Shown here in pieces: positions 32,489 to 40,603 of a DNA stretch of 64,000 bases. Below the pieces are notes generated by a model. It was not told the DNA's origin and did not search any database. It was given only the letters and a program-made list of their open reading frames with translations. Position 1 is the stretch's first letter. Each line of letters begins with the position of its first letter. The position numbers and the translations under genes were made by a program. Source of the stretch: an uncultured Prochlorococcus sp. (lineage in GTDB: Bacteria; Cyanobacteriota; Cyanobacteriia; PCC-6307; Cyanobiaceae); assembly GCA_902625845.1 (NCBI GenBank), contig CACOCT010000002.1, positions 62,001 to 126,000 of the forward strand. Reading direction: 5' to 3'.

Positions 32489-34063
32489 ATGAAAACTTAT
32501 CTTGAAGGTAAAAAACTAAATAAAATAGAACAAAATAAAGCAAAAAAAGATGGCCTAAAAATTTTTAATGAGATTGAAAAATTTGCCGAGATTGGATGGG
32601 AAAATATGGATAAAACTGACTTAGAACTAAGGTTAAAGTGGTTCGGACTATTTTGGAGGCCCAAAACACCTGGTAAATTTATGCTCCGTTTAAGAGTGCC
32701 CAATGGAATCTTAAACTCCAACCAGTTAAAAGTAATTGCTTCTATTGTTTCTAGATATGGCGAAAATGGTCGTTGTGACATCACGACAAGACAAAATCTT
32801 CAGTTAAGAGGAGTTTTAATTAATGATTTCCCAGAAATAATTAAGAGATTAAAGAGAGTCGGTATATTTTCAACTCAATCTGGTTTCGACAATCCTAGGA
32901 ACATAACTGGTAACCCTTTAGCAGGCATTGATCCGAATGAAATAATTGATACACGACCTTACATCCAAAAATTAAATTCCTATCTGATAGGAGATGGATA
33001 TGGAAATGAAGACTTCTCCAATCTTCCAAGAAAGTGGAATACAGCAATTGCGGGTTCAACTGATAATTTTCTTCTTCATAATGACTTAGTATTTCTTCCC
33101 TCATATTTTAGAGGAAGTTTAGGATTTTCTATTTGGGTAGGAGGAATATTATCTTCAGTTCTTAATGCATATGCTGAGCCTCTTGATGTGTGGATTGAAG
33201 AACACCGAATATGTGAAATAACCTCTTCAATACTAAAAATATGGCGAAATAATGGTGAAAGATCTACAAGGCAGAAAGGAAGATTTAGAATTTACTTAAA
33301 CTCAATAGGAATAAATAATTTTCGAGACTTACTTGTGAATGAGATTGGATTTTTGCATCCTGATCCAGGCTCTCAGTTCATAGAAAAGCCTAGATCCCTC
33401 TACGGAATTCATCCACAAAAGCAAGAAAAAGAGTATTTTGCAGGGATACATATACCTGTTGGGAGATTAAATGCTGATGATTTATATGAATTTGCAGATA
33501 TAAGCGAAAATTTAGGTGATGGTGATATTCGATTAACAGAGGATCAAAATTTAATAATCTCAGGTATCCATGAAAAAAATATTCAACAATTTAAATTGCT
33601 TGATATCTTTAAAAAATTTTCATTAGAACCAGGTAAATTTTCTGCTGGAACAGTATCATGTACAGGTAATACTTACTGTAATTTTGCATTAACCAATACT
33701 AAAGATCAAGCAATTAAGATTTCTGAAGAGCTTGATAGGGAATTATCAGTACCAGAAGAATTAAAGATTCATTGGACAGGATGTCCAAATAGCTGTGGTC
33801 AAGCTTATATGGGGGCTATTGGTTTAACTGGTAAGAAAGCAAAGAATTCTAATGGTGAAATTATTGATGCTTACGATATAAGTCTTGGAGGAAGTCAAGG
33901 TGCAGTAAATAAAATCGCTGATCTTTACCTCAAAGCTGTTCCAATAAATAAACTAAAAATTACCCTGAAGAAAATCTTAATAGAACATTTTGATGCAGTT
34001 CCAAGAAACTCTCAGAAAGTTGAAAATAAACAAACTATCTATCTTAGTAATTTTAAAACCTAG
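32489..34063 (+). CDS. nirA: Ferredoxin-nitrite reductase
   Basis: A 524-aa siroheme enzyme. The four cluster cysteines are in TVSCTGNTYCNFA (about residue 391) and HWTGCPNSCGQAY (about 430). The siroheme-binding arginine region R.RVPNGILNSNQL and TTRQNLQLRG near 98 are present. It reduces nitrite to ammonium with six electrons from ferredoxin. Next on the strand are a small gene, focA and a HEAT-repeat gene. Confidence 0.95.
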   Translation: MKTYLEGKKLNKIEQNKAKKDGLKIFNEIEKFAEIGWENMDKTDLELRLKWFGLFWRPKTPGKFMLRLRVPNGILNSNQLKVIASIVSRYGENGRCDITTRQNLQLRGVLINDFPEIIKRLKRVGIFSTQSGFDNPRNITGNPLAGIDPNEIIDTRPYIQKLNSYLIGDGYGNEDFSNLPRKWNTAIAGSTDNFLLHNDLVFLPSYFRGSLGFSIWVGGILSSVLNAYAEPLDVWIEEHRICEITSSILKIWRNNGERSTRQKGRFRIYLNSIGINNFRDLLVNEIGFLHPDPGSQFIEKPRSLYGIHPQKQEKEYFAGIHIPVGRLNADDLYEFADISENLGDGDIRLTEDQNLIISGIHEKNIQQFKLLDIFKKFSLEPGKFSAGTVSCTGNTYCNFALTNTKDQAIKISEELDRELSVPEELKIHWTGCPNSCGQAYMGAIGLTGKKAKNSNGEIIDAYDISLGGSQGAVNKIADLYLKAVPINKLKITLKKILIEHFDAVPRNSQKVENKQTIYLSNFKT

Positions 34064-34115
34064 TTAAATTTTTTAACTTGATAAAAATTACTTAAACTAA
34101 AAAATTTTTTTAATT

Positions 34116-34259
34116 ATGAATTCAAAAAATCAATCCAAAGATTTCTTTTCTAATTTTGTAAATTGGTTTGCATCTCTTGGGAATGACAAACCTGAAGAAA
34201 TCAAAGAAGAGGGCGGAAAAGATTTTATTTCTCGTCTTATTAATTCTTTTTCAAACTAA
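34116..34259 (+). CDS. Small hypothetical protein between nirA and focA
   Basis: A 47-aa protein, MNSKNQSKDFFSNFVNWFAS followed by LGNDKPEEIKEEGGKDFI. Likely one amphipathic helix. It fills the gap between nirA and focA; its stop is 12 bp before the focA ATG. No family recognised. Confidence 0.6.
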   Translation: MNSKNQSKDFFSNFVNWFASLGNDKPEEIKEEGGKDFISRLINSFSN

Positions 34260-34271
34260 TTGATTTTCACC

Positions 34272-35183
34272 ATGAACTCTTCTTTATCACAAATGGATTA
34301 CGTTTTACCAAATGAATTAGTTGACGGAATGATTAAGGCAGGTGGTAAAAAATCGACAGTAAGTATTAAAAATCTTATTTTAAGAGGATTTTACTCAGGA
34401 GCAATATTAGGGCTAGCTACATGTTTAGCAATAACTATTGGTATTCAATCAAAAATGCCTTGGCTAGGATCTTTTATTTTCCCATTTGGTTTTGCAAGCA
34501 TTGTTTTATTTGGGATGGAACTTGTTACTGGCAATTTTGCATTATTACCTATGGCAACTTGGGCTGGGAGATGCAGTTGGAGGGCAACATTCAGGAATTG
34601 GACATGGGTCTGGATTGGGAATTTCCTGGGGACAGTCTTTGTCGCGGTACTTCTCTCTATAAGCCTTACAAGTGCAGGAACCGTTGCGCCACTCTCTGCT
34701 GCAGAAGGCGGAACAGGTTGGTCAGTTATTGCGGCAAAATTAATAGCAATTAATAAAGCAAATGTTGTGGTGAAATATCAATCTTTAGGGAGTACTGGTT
34801 TCTTTTTAGGAATATTGAGAGGCATAATTGCAAACTGGCTAGTTTGTTTAGGAGTCACTCTGGCTCTAGTTAGTAAAAGTGTGCCAGGAAAAATACTTGC
34901 ATGTTGGCTACCTATTACTGCTTTTCAAACAATGGGAATGGAACATATTGTCGTAAACATGTTTTTACACACTATTGGACCACTTTTAGGATCAGGAGTT
35001 TCATATACAAATGTCATATTTTGGAATTTCATTCCAGTTACTCTAGGAAATATGATTGGTGGAATGATTTTTATTGGAATGCTTTTTTACAGTACTTATA
35101 GAACACCTATGGGTAACGTTTTACCAAAGCAACATGATGAAAAATTAGAAAGAGAGTTATCAGCTGAATTAGGAGCAAGATAA
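34272..35183 (+). CDS. focA: Formate/nitrite transporter family protein
   Basis: About 303 aa from ATG 34272; TTG 34260 would add four residues. Six hydrophobic helices. FNT motifs: FGMELVTGNFALLPMATWAG near residue 84, GIIANWLVCLGVTLA near 180, and AFQTMGMEHIVVNMF near 220. FNT channels move small monovalent anions; next to nirA this one imports nitrite. The following HEAT gene starts 2 bp later. Confidence 0.9.
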   Translation: MNSSLSQMDYVLPNELVDGMIKAGGKKSTVSIKNLILRGFYSGAILGLATCLAITIGIQSKMPWLGSFIFPFGFASIVLFGMELVTGNFALLPMATWAGRCSWRATFRNWTWVWIGNFLGTVFVAVLLSISLTSAGTVAPLSAAEGGTGWSVIAAKLIAINKANVVVKYQSLGSTGFFLGILRGIIANWLVCLGVTLALVSKSVPGKILACWLPITAFQTMGMEHIVVNMFLHTIGPLLGSGVSYTNVIFWNFIPVTLGNMIGGMIFIGMLFYSTYRTPMGNVLPKQHDEKLERELSAELGAR

Positions 35184-35184
35184 T

Positions 35185-35931
35185 TTGAATTCTTTGTTAA
35201 AAAATAGGGTAATTAAACCTATCTCTGAAACAGAAATTAAAGAGAGATTTAATAAAAAACTTATTCCTAAAGATCCTCAATGGCTTAAGTATGCCTACTC
35301 TAAAAATTTATCAAATGAATTCAAATTCTTAATATGCGAGAGACTTGGCTTCTTAGGGGCTGATGGTTGGATAATTCTTAGAGAACTAATAGAGGATTAT
35401 GGATATGAAGATGAAATTATTTATGGGATAGGACTTTGTCATCAAATTGAGGCCAAGGATTATTTGATTGATTTACTGAATTCAAGTAAAAACTTTAATT
35501 TGCCAATTCTTAAAGCATTAAATTGCTGGGGAGCCTTTATACCTAACTATCAATTAAAACTGATAATTAAAAATAAATCTGCTGATATAAGATTGGCAGG
35601 ATTAGATCTTGTAAACTTTAAATCATATTTATTAGATGATCACGAATTAATAGAAATATTGAATATTGTTTTAAGTGATTTTCGAGAAGAGATTATTATT
35701 AAATGTATAAGCATTCTTCAAAAAAGAAATTCAGATAAAATAATTGACCTAATCAGCAATCTAGTAATATCTCAATCAAAGAAATCTTCCTTCGCTGCTA
35801 TTAGAGCATTAGGCTCTATTGGGACAAAAAGGAGTTCTTATCAATTAAAAAAACTTTTAAATAAAATCAATGATAAAGAATTATTAGAATTTATAAAAAA
35901 GCAAATATCTTTTCAAGAAATATTCAATTAA
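35185..35931 (+). CDS. HEAT-repeat protein of the nitrite cluster (NirX-like)
   Basis: A 248-aa protein of helical pairs (DGWIILRELIEDYGYEDEII; SSFAAIRALGSIGTKRSSYQ), typical of PBS-lyase/HEAT repeats. It starts 2 bp after focA. From memory, marine cyanobacteria have a nitrite-cluster gene nirX; this may be it, but the match was not tested. TTG start at 35185; the first in-frame Met is far inside. Confidence 0.65.
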   Translation: MNSLLKNRVIKPISETEIKERFNKKLIPKDPQWLKYAYSKNLSNEFKFLICERLGFLGADGWIILRELIEDYGYEDEIIYGIGLCHQIEAKDYLIDLLNSSKNFNLPILKALNCWGAFIPNYQLKLIIKNKSADIRLAGLDLVNFKSYLLDDHELIEILNIVLSDFREEIIIKCISILQKRNSDKIIDLISNLVISQSKKSSFAAIRALGSIGTKRSSYQLKKLLNKINDKELLEFIKKQISFQEIFN

Positions 35932-35999
35932 ATAAATACATAAAAGGAGATAAATTTTCCTAAGTTTAGATCGGATGTCAACTCGCAATATTCAAAAAT

Positions 36000-36044
36000 A
36001 AAAACACATAATTACAAAGAGCTAAAAACACATAAAAAACACAT
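36000..36044. repeat. Three AAAAACACAT direct repeats
   Basis: Copies at 36000-36009, 36024-36033 and 36035-36044; the last two are spaced 11 bp. They lie 123 bp left of the remnant at 36167. No matching set was found at the left end of this interval (near 28.8 kb). Confidence 0.7.
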
Positions 36045-36117
36045 TTTCGCCTAAAACCCTGACCTATTATGCTTACGTGTAAACGATGGAATTTACAAAA
36101 AACTCAGTTATAAGCAC

Positions 36118-36148
36118 AAAAAAAACTCATATAATCGCATATGAGTTC
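36118..36148 (-). terminator. Terminator next to displaced tRNA 3' end
   Basis: Leftward hairpin AACTCATAT-GCGATT-ATATGAGTT followed by TTTTTTT, 19 bp beyond the remnant at 36167. Confidence 0.85.
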
Positions 36149-36166
36149 TTGTGAATTTGACTAAAG

Positions 36167-36179
36167 ACTCCCCGGGCGG
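36167..36179 (-). other. Displaced tRNA-Asn 3' end (attachment-site remnant 2)
   Basis: ACTCCCCGGGCGG, identical to 41741-41753. The match to the tRNA stops within the T-stem. Confidence 0.85.
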
Positions 36180-36250
36180 AATCATAAAAAGTCCCAAATG
36201 CACTCGTATGAAAGGGTTGGGAAGGTTATTGAATGAGATATAAGATGATA

Positions 36251-36272
36251 CCCCTAACAAACCCCTAACAAA
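36251..36272. repeat. Perfect 11-bp tandem CCCCTAACAAA
   Basis: Two exact copies in tandem. The same repeat type is at 38434-38455 at the other end of this interval. It starts 72 bp inside the left remnant. Confidence 0.85.
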
Positions 36273-36394
36273 ATTATTAAACCAATTAAATTGATCTTTA
36301 AATATTGAGCAAATATTTTTACTTTAAATATCCCCCTCAATCAATATTCTGAAAATAAAAATTAATATTAATCTTGGATTTATATATATATTTT

Positions 36395-36925
36395 CTAAAA
36401 ATCAAGATGTCTTTTATTAAATAAAACTCCAGGGAATTCACATCCATTACTTAAAGTCCAGAATCCTGAACCTGCTCTTACTAATCTAGGATTATTCCTA
36501 TATCCAAAATAATAAAGAGTTGAATCCATACCAACAAAAATTACTCTTCTTCTATAAGTAGTATTAATCTCATCTTTTTTTGGGAAAAAACCTCTAGCAG
36601 TTTCATTACCAAAGAAAGTTAATATTTGTTTTGATTGAGGATTAAAATTCTTATCTTCTCGTTTAAATTTCCACCATTTTGATCCATATCCCTGAGACTC
36701 TATCATTTCAATTTTACTTATAAAATTTCCATCAAAAAATAATTCTGCCTGTTTTGGCATACCTCTTGGAGTAATATATTTTATTTTAATTATCGCTTCA
36801 TCTATTAAATCGCTCTGCCAGATGCAACCATCATTGTTTGACTTTTTTTCAGATTTTACTTGACTCATAAAACAAATAAGTAAGCATATTATTAATTTTG
36901 GGATTAAATATTTATTCATAATCAT
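36395..36925 (-). CDS. Secreted hypothetical protein (module partner B2)
   Basis: A 176-aa protein with a signal peptide (LIPKLIICLLICFMSQVKS). Two cysteines (DGCIWQ, SNGCEF) bracket the mature part; the centre has beta-like strands (RRRVIFVGMDSTLYYFGYRN). No family recognised. Its start overlaps the end of the preceding A2 gene by 14 nt, so the two are co-translated. Confidence 0.65.
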   Translation of the reverse strand: MIMNKYLIPKLIICLLICFMSQVKSEKKSNNDGCIWQSDLIDEAIIKIKYITPRGMPKQAELFFDGNFISKIEMIESQGYGSKWWKFKREDKNFNPQSKQILTFFGNETARGFFPKKDEINTTYRRRVIFVGMDSTLYYFGYRNNPRLVRAGSGFWTLSNGCEFPGVLFNKRHLDF

Positions 36926-37316
36926 TAATTTTATCTATGAATTTACATTTATAATTCCCAATTTTTAAACCATAATAATTTTTTCTTACATAAAGCGGTA
37001 AGTAATCGAAATAAGGAGATCTAATATATGTAATTACATTTCTAGTAGTATTCCAACTTTGAGCAGTATTCCCTCTATCAATTAACGCATCAAATTCAAG
37101 TAATTCATTTCCTGTAGGAACTTTAATATATTCCAATTCGCTTCCCCAGTCTCTTGGGTCTTTCCTTAGTTTTGCTTCAGTAATAGAAATATTTCCTAAT
37201 TTAGGACAATGGTAATTATATGTGGGTAATTTAATTTCATGAGATTTAACTTTTTCTTGCAGAGATAAAATAATACCAAGAAAAATTATGCTTATTAACT
37301 TTATTTGATATGTCAC
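36912..37316 (-). CDS. Secreted hypothetical protein, paralogue A2
   Basis: A 134-aa protein, tandem duplicate of the gene at 37942: the first 60 residues are nearly identical (IKLISIIFLGIILSLQEKV signal; then NYHCPKLG and LRKDPRDWGSELEYI). It starts with GTG where the other copy has ATG, and the upstream bases are also conserved. A cysteine pair (YHCP, YKCKF) may form a disulfide. Confidence 0.7.
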   Translation of the reverse strand: MTYQIKLISIIFLGIILSLQEKVKSHEIKLPTYNYHCPKLGNISITEAKLRKDPRDWGSELEYIKVPTGNELLEFDALIDRGNTAQSWNTTRNVITYIRSPYFDYLPLYVRKNYYGLKIGNYKCKFIDKINDYE

Positions 37317-37355
37317 AAAGCAGAGAGAGTACTTAATTGAATAACAATAGATATT

Positions 37356-37949
37356 TTATTTTTCCATTCGTCTGTAAATACTTGTTTTTGGAAACATATC
37401 TTTAATTCTCTTATCATATTCGCATCTTGAATCACAATTTAATATTACTTCCTCTTTCTCTTTTAACCTAAAAAGTTCTTGAGAAATTATCCCATCTATT
37501 TGAATAAGTCTCCTTCTTTTCAAATAAAAAGAACATCTTCCTTTCATCGGAGATCCTATATATTTTATTTGATTCTTGCATTCTCTGGATACCCATTTAT
37601 TAAATAAGTCCTGACTTTCATTCAGATCATTTTCAAGACTAGACATTCTTGAATAGTAAATATTTGAACTAAATTTCTCAAGATTCTCCATTGAAACAGA
37701 ATTAATTTTTTCTTCAATAATTTGATCAATCATTTTTTCTGCAATCATACCGCATGCAATTAATAGAGAAGTATTGCGAGGCAGTCTTTTTTTTAGACTA
37801 AGTTCATTATTCCTAGAAATACAATCATTTTGAAATTGATAAAGTGATTTACTATTTTCAGGTTCAGAAAAATAACTTAAATGAGCAATTATTTTTGAAT
37901 TAGAGGAGAATACTAAAATTACTCCAATATAAAAAAATAATTTATTCAT
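37356..37949 (-). CDS. Secreted hypothetical protein (module partner B1)
   Basis: A 197-aa protein with a signal peptide (MNKLFFYIGVILVFSSNSK). Six cysteines in the mature part (NDCIS, IACGM, RECKN, GRCSF, LNCDSRCEY). Helical and charged; the region around CISRNNELS...LLIACGMIAE recalls lysozyme-inhibitor-type secreted proteins but no family is assigned. It overlaps the A1 gene by 8 nt. Not similar to B2. Confidence 0.65.
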   Translation of the reverse strand: MNKLFFYIGVILVFSSNSKIIAHLSYFSEPENSKSLYQFQNDCISRNNELSLKKRLPRNTSLLIACGMIAEKMIDQIIEEKINSVSMENLEKFSSNIYYSRMSSLENDLNESQDLFNKWVSRECKNQIKYIGSPMKGRCSFYLKRRRLIQIDGIISQELFRLKEKEEVILNCDSRCEYDKRIKDMFPKTSIYRRMEK

Positions 37950-38367
37950 GATAATTTATTGTTTCTATAAATTTGCAAGCATAAATCCCAGATTTCAAAC
38001 CATCATAATTTCTATGCACTTCAATCAAAAATTCATAATTTTTTTGATATGGATTAGATGGATTAGGAGATCGATAATATGTAATTATGCGCCAAGCAGT
38101 TATCCAAGACTGTGAAGCAATTCCTCTTTTTATCAAGGCATCAAATTCAAGATTGCGATTCCCTCTCGTAATCCTAATATATTCCAATTCGCTTCCCCAG
38201 TCTCTTGGGTCTTTCCTTAGTTTTGTTTCAGTAATGGAAACACTTCCCAATTTAGGACAATGGTAATTATGTGTAGGCAATTTAATTTCATGAGATCTAA
38301 CTTTTTCTTGTAAAGAAAAAATAATTCCAAGTAAAATTATGCTTATTAACTTTATTTGATATGTCAT
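37942..38367 (-). CDS. Secreted hypothetical protein, paralogue A1
   Basis: A 141-aa protein, first gene of the four-gene leftward run. Signal peptide (IKLISIILLGIIFSLQEKV), then NYHCPKLG and LRKDPRDWGSELEYI as in A2. It diverges after residue 75. Each A copy is followed by a different B gene, suggesting duplication of A with partner exchange. Confidence 0.7.
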   Translation of the reverse strand: MTYQIKLISIILLGIIFSLQEKVRSHEIKLPTHNYHCPKLGSVSITETKLRKDPRDWGSELEYIRITRGNRNLEFDALIKRGIASQSWITAWRIITYYRSPNPSNPYQKNYEFLIEVHRNYDGLKSGIYACKFIETINYHE

Positions 38368-38433
38368 AAGGCAGAAATCGTACTTAATAGAATAAATTTC
38401 TTAGATATATCAATAGTTTTAAGAAAATTTTCA

Positions 38434-38455
38434 AAACCATAAACAAACCCCTAAC
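38434..38455. repeat. 11-bp tandem AAACCATAAAC-AAACCCCTAAC
   Basis: Same repeat type as 36251-36272 (AAACCCCTAAC in the shifted phase) and one base different from 25309-25330. It ends 125 bp left of the remnant at 38581. An inverted CCCTAACATTT copy is at 38486-38496. Confidence 0.8.
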
Positions 38456-38530
38456 ATTTTTTTAAAAGTAGTGCATACTAGTGAAATGTTAGGGAAGTCT
38501 CTTATTCTCTTAAAACTCTGATATAACCAT

Positions 38531-38556
38531 AAAAAAAGAGACTTGAGAAAGTCTCT
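38531..38556 (-). terminator. Terminator next to displaced tRNA 3' end
   Basis: Leftward AGAGACTT-TCTC-AAGTCTCT followed by TTTTTTAT. Its stem is similar to the terminator of the intact tRNA gene (41690-41715). Confidence 0.9.
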
Positions 38557-38580
38557 GGAAGTGTTTGAAACTGTTATGAA

Positions 38581-38602
38581 ACTCCCCGGGCGATTTTCGA
38601 AC
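38581..38602 (-). other. Displaced tRNA-Asn 3' end (attachment-site remnant 1)
   Basis: ACTCCCCGGGCG...TTCGAAC: the longest remnant, covering acceptor and T-loop of tRNA-Asn with three mismatched bases between. It is closest to the intact gene and so probably the most recent. Confidence 0.9.
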
Positions 38603-38662
38603 AAGTCTCTAATGACTTGGTATGACTACTCTTGAACCCTTATTTATCAATATTTCCTGAAT

Positions 38663-38683
38663 TACACTAACTTTACACTAACT
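38663..38683. repeat. Two TACACTAACT direct repeats, 11-bp spacing
   Basis: Copies at 38663-38672 and 38674-38683, starting about 70 bp inside the remnant and just past the stop of the DnaJ gene. The same decamer recurs in the two other gaps of this interval. Confidence 0.9.
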
Positions 38684-38689
38684 ATTTTT

Positions 38690-39535
38690 TTATTTTTTAT
38701 TTGTTTTTTGTTTTTGTCTTGAATATTCAAGTTTTCTACATGCAAGACAATTACCTTTTAAATCTCTTAAACTATCGTGCCCATATTTACATTTTCTGCC
38801 TTTATAGAATTTTATATTTCTCCTCCTTGCTTCTGCAGGAGAAAGAGGCACTAATCTATTTTTTATTCGATATTCCTCCTCTTTAGACTTAAGAATATCT
38901 TTCTGTTTCCTTTCATATGCTCTCTTTTCCTTATCTCTTCTTTTTTTCTGTTGTTGATTTGTCTTTCTAGTTTCTCTTTTAACTCTTCTATACCAAGATG
39001 GTTCCCATATTACTTTTTTACCAGAATTATCATAATAATATCCAAGTTTTTTCCTAAGAAATCTTGAAGGACAACTTTTATATTTTTCGTAATCAATTGA
39101 ATATTCGGGAAGATGAGTCAACGGATAACCCATGCATCCACAAATACAAATTTCTCGAAAAGTACCCCTATTAATATTTGAATCCGTATAGTTTGCTTCT
39201 TGACTAGATCTATTATTACTCCTGCTTTGATTACTCCGATATGCTTCTTGATTAGATCTATTCTTATTCCACATTTCATGCCACCATGAACTAGACCAAT
39301 TCTGTTTTTGATTCGTCCCAGTTGCATCATTTGTTGTTGCATAACTGTTATCAAAGTTTGTTTTCTTTTTTTCATCACTTAAAATCGCCCATGCATTATT
39401 GATTAATTTCGTTTTCTCTTCATCTCCTCCAAGATCAGGATGATATCTTTTTATTTGTTGACGATATGCTTTTTTAATTTCTTCGAAGGAAGCATTCCTA
39501 TTTACACCAAGAATTTTGTAGGGATTATTTGTCAT
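38690..39535 (-). CDS. DnaJ-domain protein with C-terminal zinc-finger motif
   Basis: A 281-aa protein. The J-domain is residues 1-65 with HPD in RYHPDLGG. A Ser/Asn/Gln-rich linker follows, then cysteines in [10 protein letters not shown], a long basic helix, and at the end KCKYGH...LKGNCLACR, a CxxGH-x-CxxC zinc knuckle of the type seen in phage-encoded HNH-related proteins. J-proteins recruit DnaK. It is downstream of the T5orf172 gene on the same strand, with TACACTAACT repeats in the 79-bp gap between. Confidence 0.8.
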   Translation of the reverse strand: MTNNPYKILGVNRNASFEEIKKAYRQQIKRYHPDLGGDEEKTKLINNAWAILSDEKKKTNFDNSYATTNDATGTNQKQNWSSSWWHEMWNKNRSNQEAYRSNQSRSNNRSSQEANYTDSNINRGTFREICICGCMGYPLTHLPEYSIDYEKYKSCPSRFLRKKLGYYYDNSGKKVIWEPSWYRRVKRETRKTNQQQKKRRDKEKRAYERKQKDILKSKEEEYRIKNRLVPLSPAEARRRNIKFYKGRKCKYGHDSLRDLKGNCLACRKLEYSRQKQKTNKK

Positions 39536-39576
39536 CTCTTTATCTAAAAAATCATGTCATTTAATACTTCTGAAAT

Positions 39577-39607
39577 TACACTAACTATTCTTAAACTTAC
39601 ACTAACT
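39577..39607. repeat. Two TACACTAACT direct repeats in the internal gap
   Basis: Copies at 39577-39586 and 39598-39607, 21 bp apart, in the gap between the DnaJ and T5orf172 genes. Confidence 0.85.
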
Positions 39608-39614
39608 ATTTCCA

Positions 39615-40553
39615 TTAGAATTCTGCTCCATTAATCATTTCAATATTCACTTCTTCAATTTGATTATTCTCTAACCTGAAATATTCAGTCTGTGGGATTC
39701 TATTCTCCTTAAATTTCTTATGTAAGTCTTTTTCTAAAGTTTCATAGTTAGAGCATCTAACAACATTTAGAATCTCATCTGGTTTAAGTTGATTAAATCT
39801 TCTTAAAAGATTATCTGTAATACCTATTTTGAAAATATCTTTGTTCCGAATAAAATAAACAAAACCTTTCGCTCCAAAATCTTTTACCTCGATAATTTTC
39901 TCCTTTGGTTCTTCGCCATTAAGAGTTTTTGTTCTTTCTGAATAAAACCTTAATAGTAATTTTGCTGCTTTATTAATATCCTCTCTGTTGTAGAAAAATG
40001 CTTTTAAATATGATTCCCATCTTTGTTTAATTTCTGGTGTCGAATAATCTCCACCTGTGTATTGAATATTTGTCTCATAGAATTTCATAATATCCAAAGG
40101 ATTTTCATCAATTCCAAAAGCATTCCATAAATAACCAACTATTGGTTTGTTCATTTCGTATTGAACTTTGATATATTTCTCATAATTTTCTTTGTTACCA
40201 ACTGTCCCTGAGTTTCTCCATGAATCAAAACTTTCAAAAATTGGAAAGCAATCATTAAATTCATATTCAAAAACTTCATCATCATCCTCATCATCTTCAT
40301 CTGCCTCAAACTCCAAAACTCCACTAACAATCCCTCTTAAATCACTTGGTTCCATGCCTTTAAAGATTTGCTTTACACTATCCAAACAAATTCTTAAATC
40401 TAATTTTTCCTCATCAGACATCCATATTTTTTTAGAAGCATTTAACTTTTCCTCTAATTCAATTTTCATTTCATTAAGAGGTTCAGTAATCTCATGAAAA
40501 AAATCAAGAATTTCATCTTCATTCTTTTCCCAAATATTTTTATAAGTATCCAT
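39615..40553 (-). CDS. T5orf172 (GIY-YIG-like) domain protein
   Basis: A 312-aa protein. The C-terminal domain, about residues 230-300, reads GFVYFIRNKDIFKIGITDNL then LHKKFKENRIPQTEYFRL, matching the T5orf172/MUG113 fold related to GIY-YIG nucleases. The N-terminal 220 residues are acidic (EADEDDEDDDE near 88-98) and not recognised. Divergent from the nuclease at 40604 across 50 bp, so the two probably share a promoter region. Such domains are frequent in phage and defence loci. Confidence 0.8.
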   Translation of the reverse strand: MDTYKNIWEKNEDEILDFFHEITEPLNEMKIELEEKLNASKKIWMSDEEKLDLRICLDSVKQIFKGMEPSDLRGIVSGVLEFEADEDDEDDDEVFEYEFNDCFPIFESFDSWRNSGTVGNKENYEKYIKVQYEMNKPIVGYLWNAFGIDENPLDIMKFYETNIQYTGGDYSTPEIKQRWESYLKAFFYNREDINKAAKLLLRFYSERTKTLNGEEPKEKIIEVKDFGAKGFVYFIRNKDIFKIGITDNLLRRFNQLKPDEILNVVRCSNYETLEKDLHKKFKENRIPQTEYFRLENNQIEEVNIEMINGAEF

Positions 40554-40603
40554 TTTTTATGAGCGATGATACTATCTTAATCATTACTTGAGTTTCAGAG
40601 TAA

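Larger units (their letters stand above)
35932..36394. other. Junction region: arm repeats, terminator and tRNA remnant
   Basis: No gene. It holds the AAAAACACAT repeats (36000-36044), a terminator, the tRNA 3' remnant (36167) and the CCCCTAACAAA tandem (36251-36272), i.e. the junction between two insertions. Confidence 0.8.

Noticed and set aside
34421-35101. Two frames inside focA on the same strand
   Set aside because: Cys/Trp-rich chance frames; focA itself is unambiguous.
36422-36436. AAACTCCAGGGAATTC as another tRNA-Asn remnant
   Set aside because: It has a mismatch in the CCCCGGG core, lies inside an intact coding region and lacks a terminator.
40192-40497. Serine-rich 101-aa frame on the plus strand
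   Set aside because: It mirrors the acidic run of the T5orf172 gene on the opposite strand, a codon-shadow effect.
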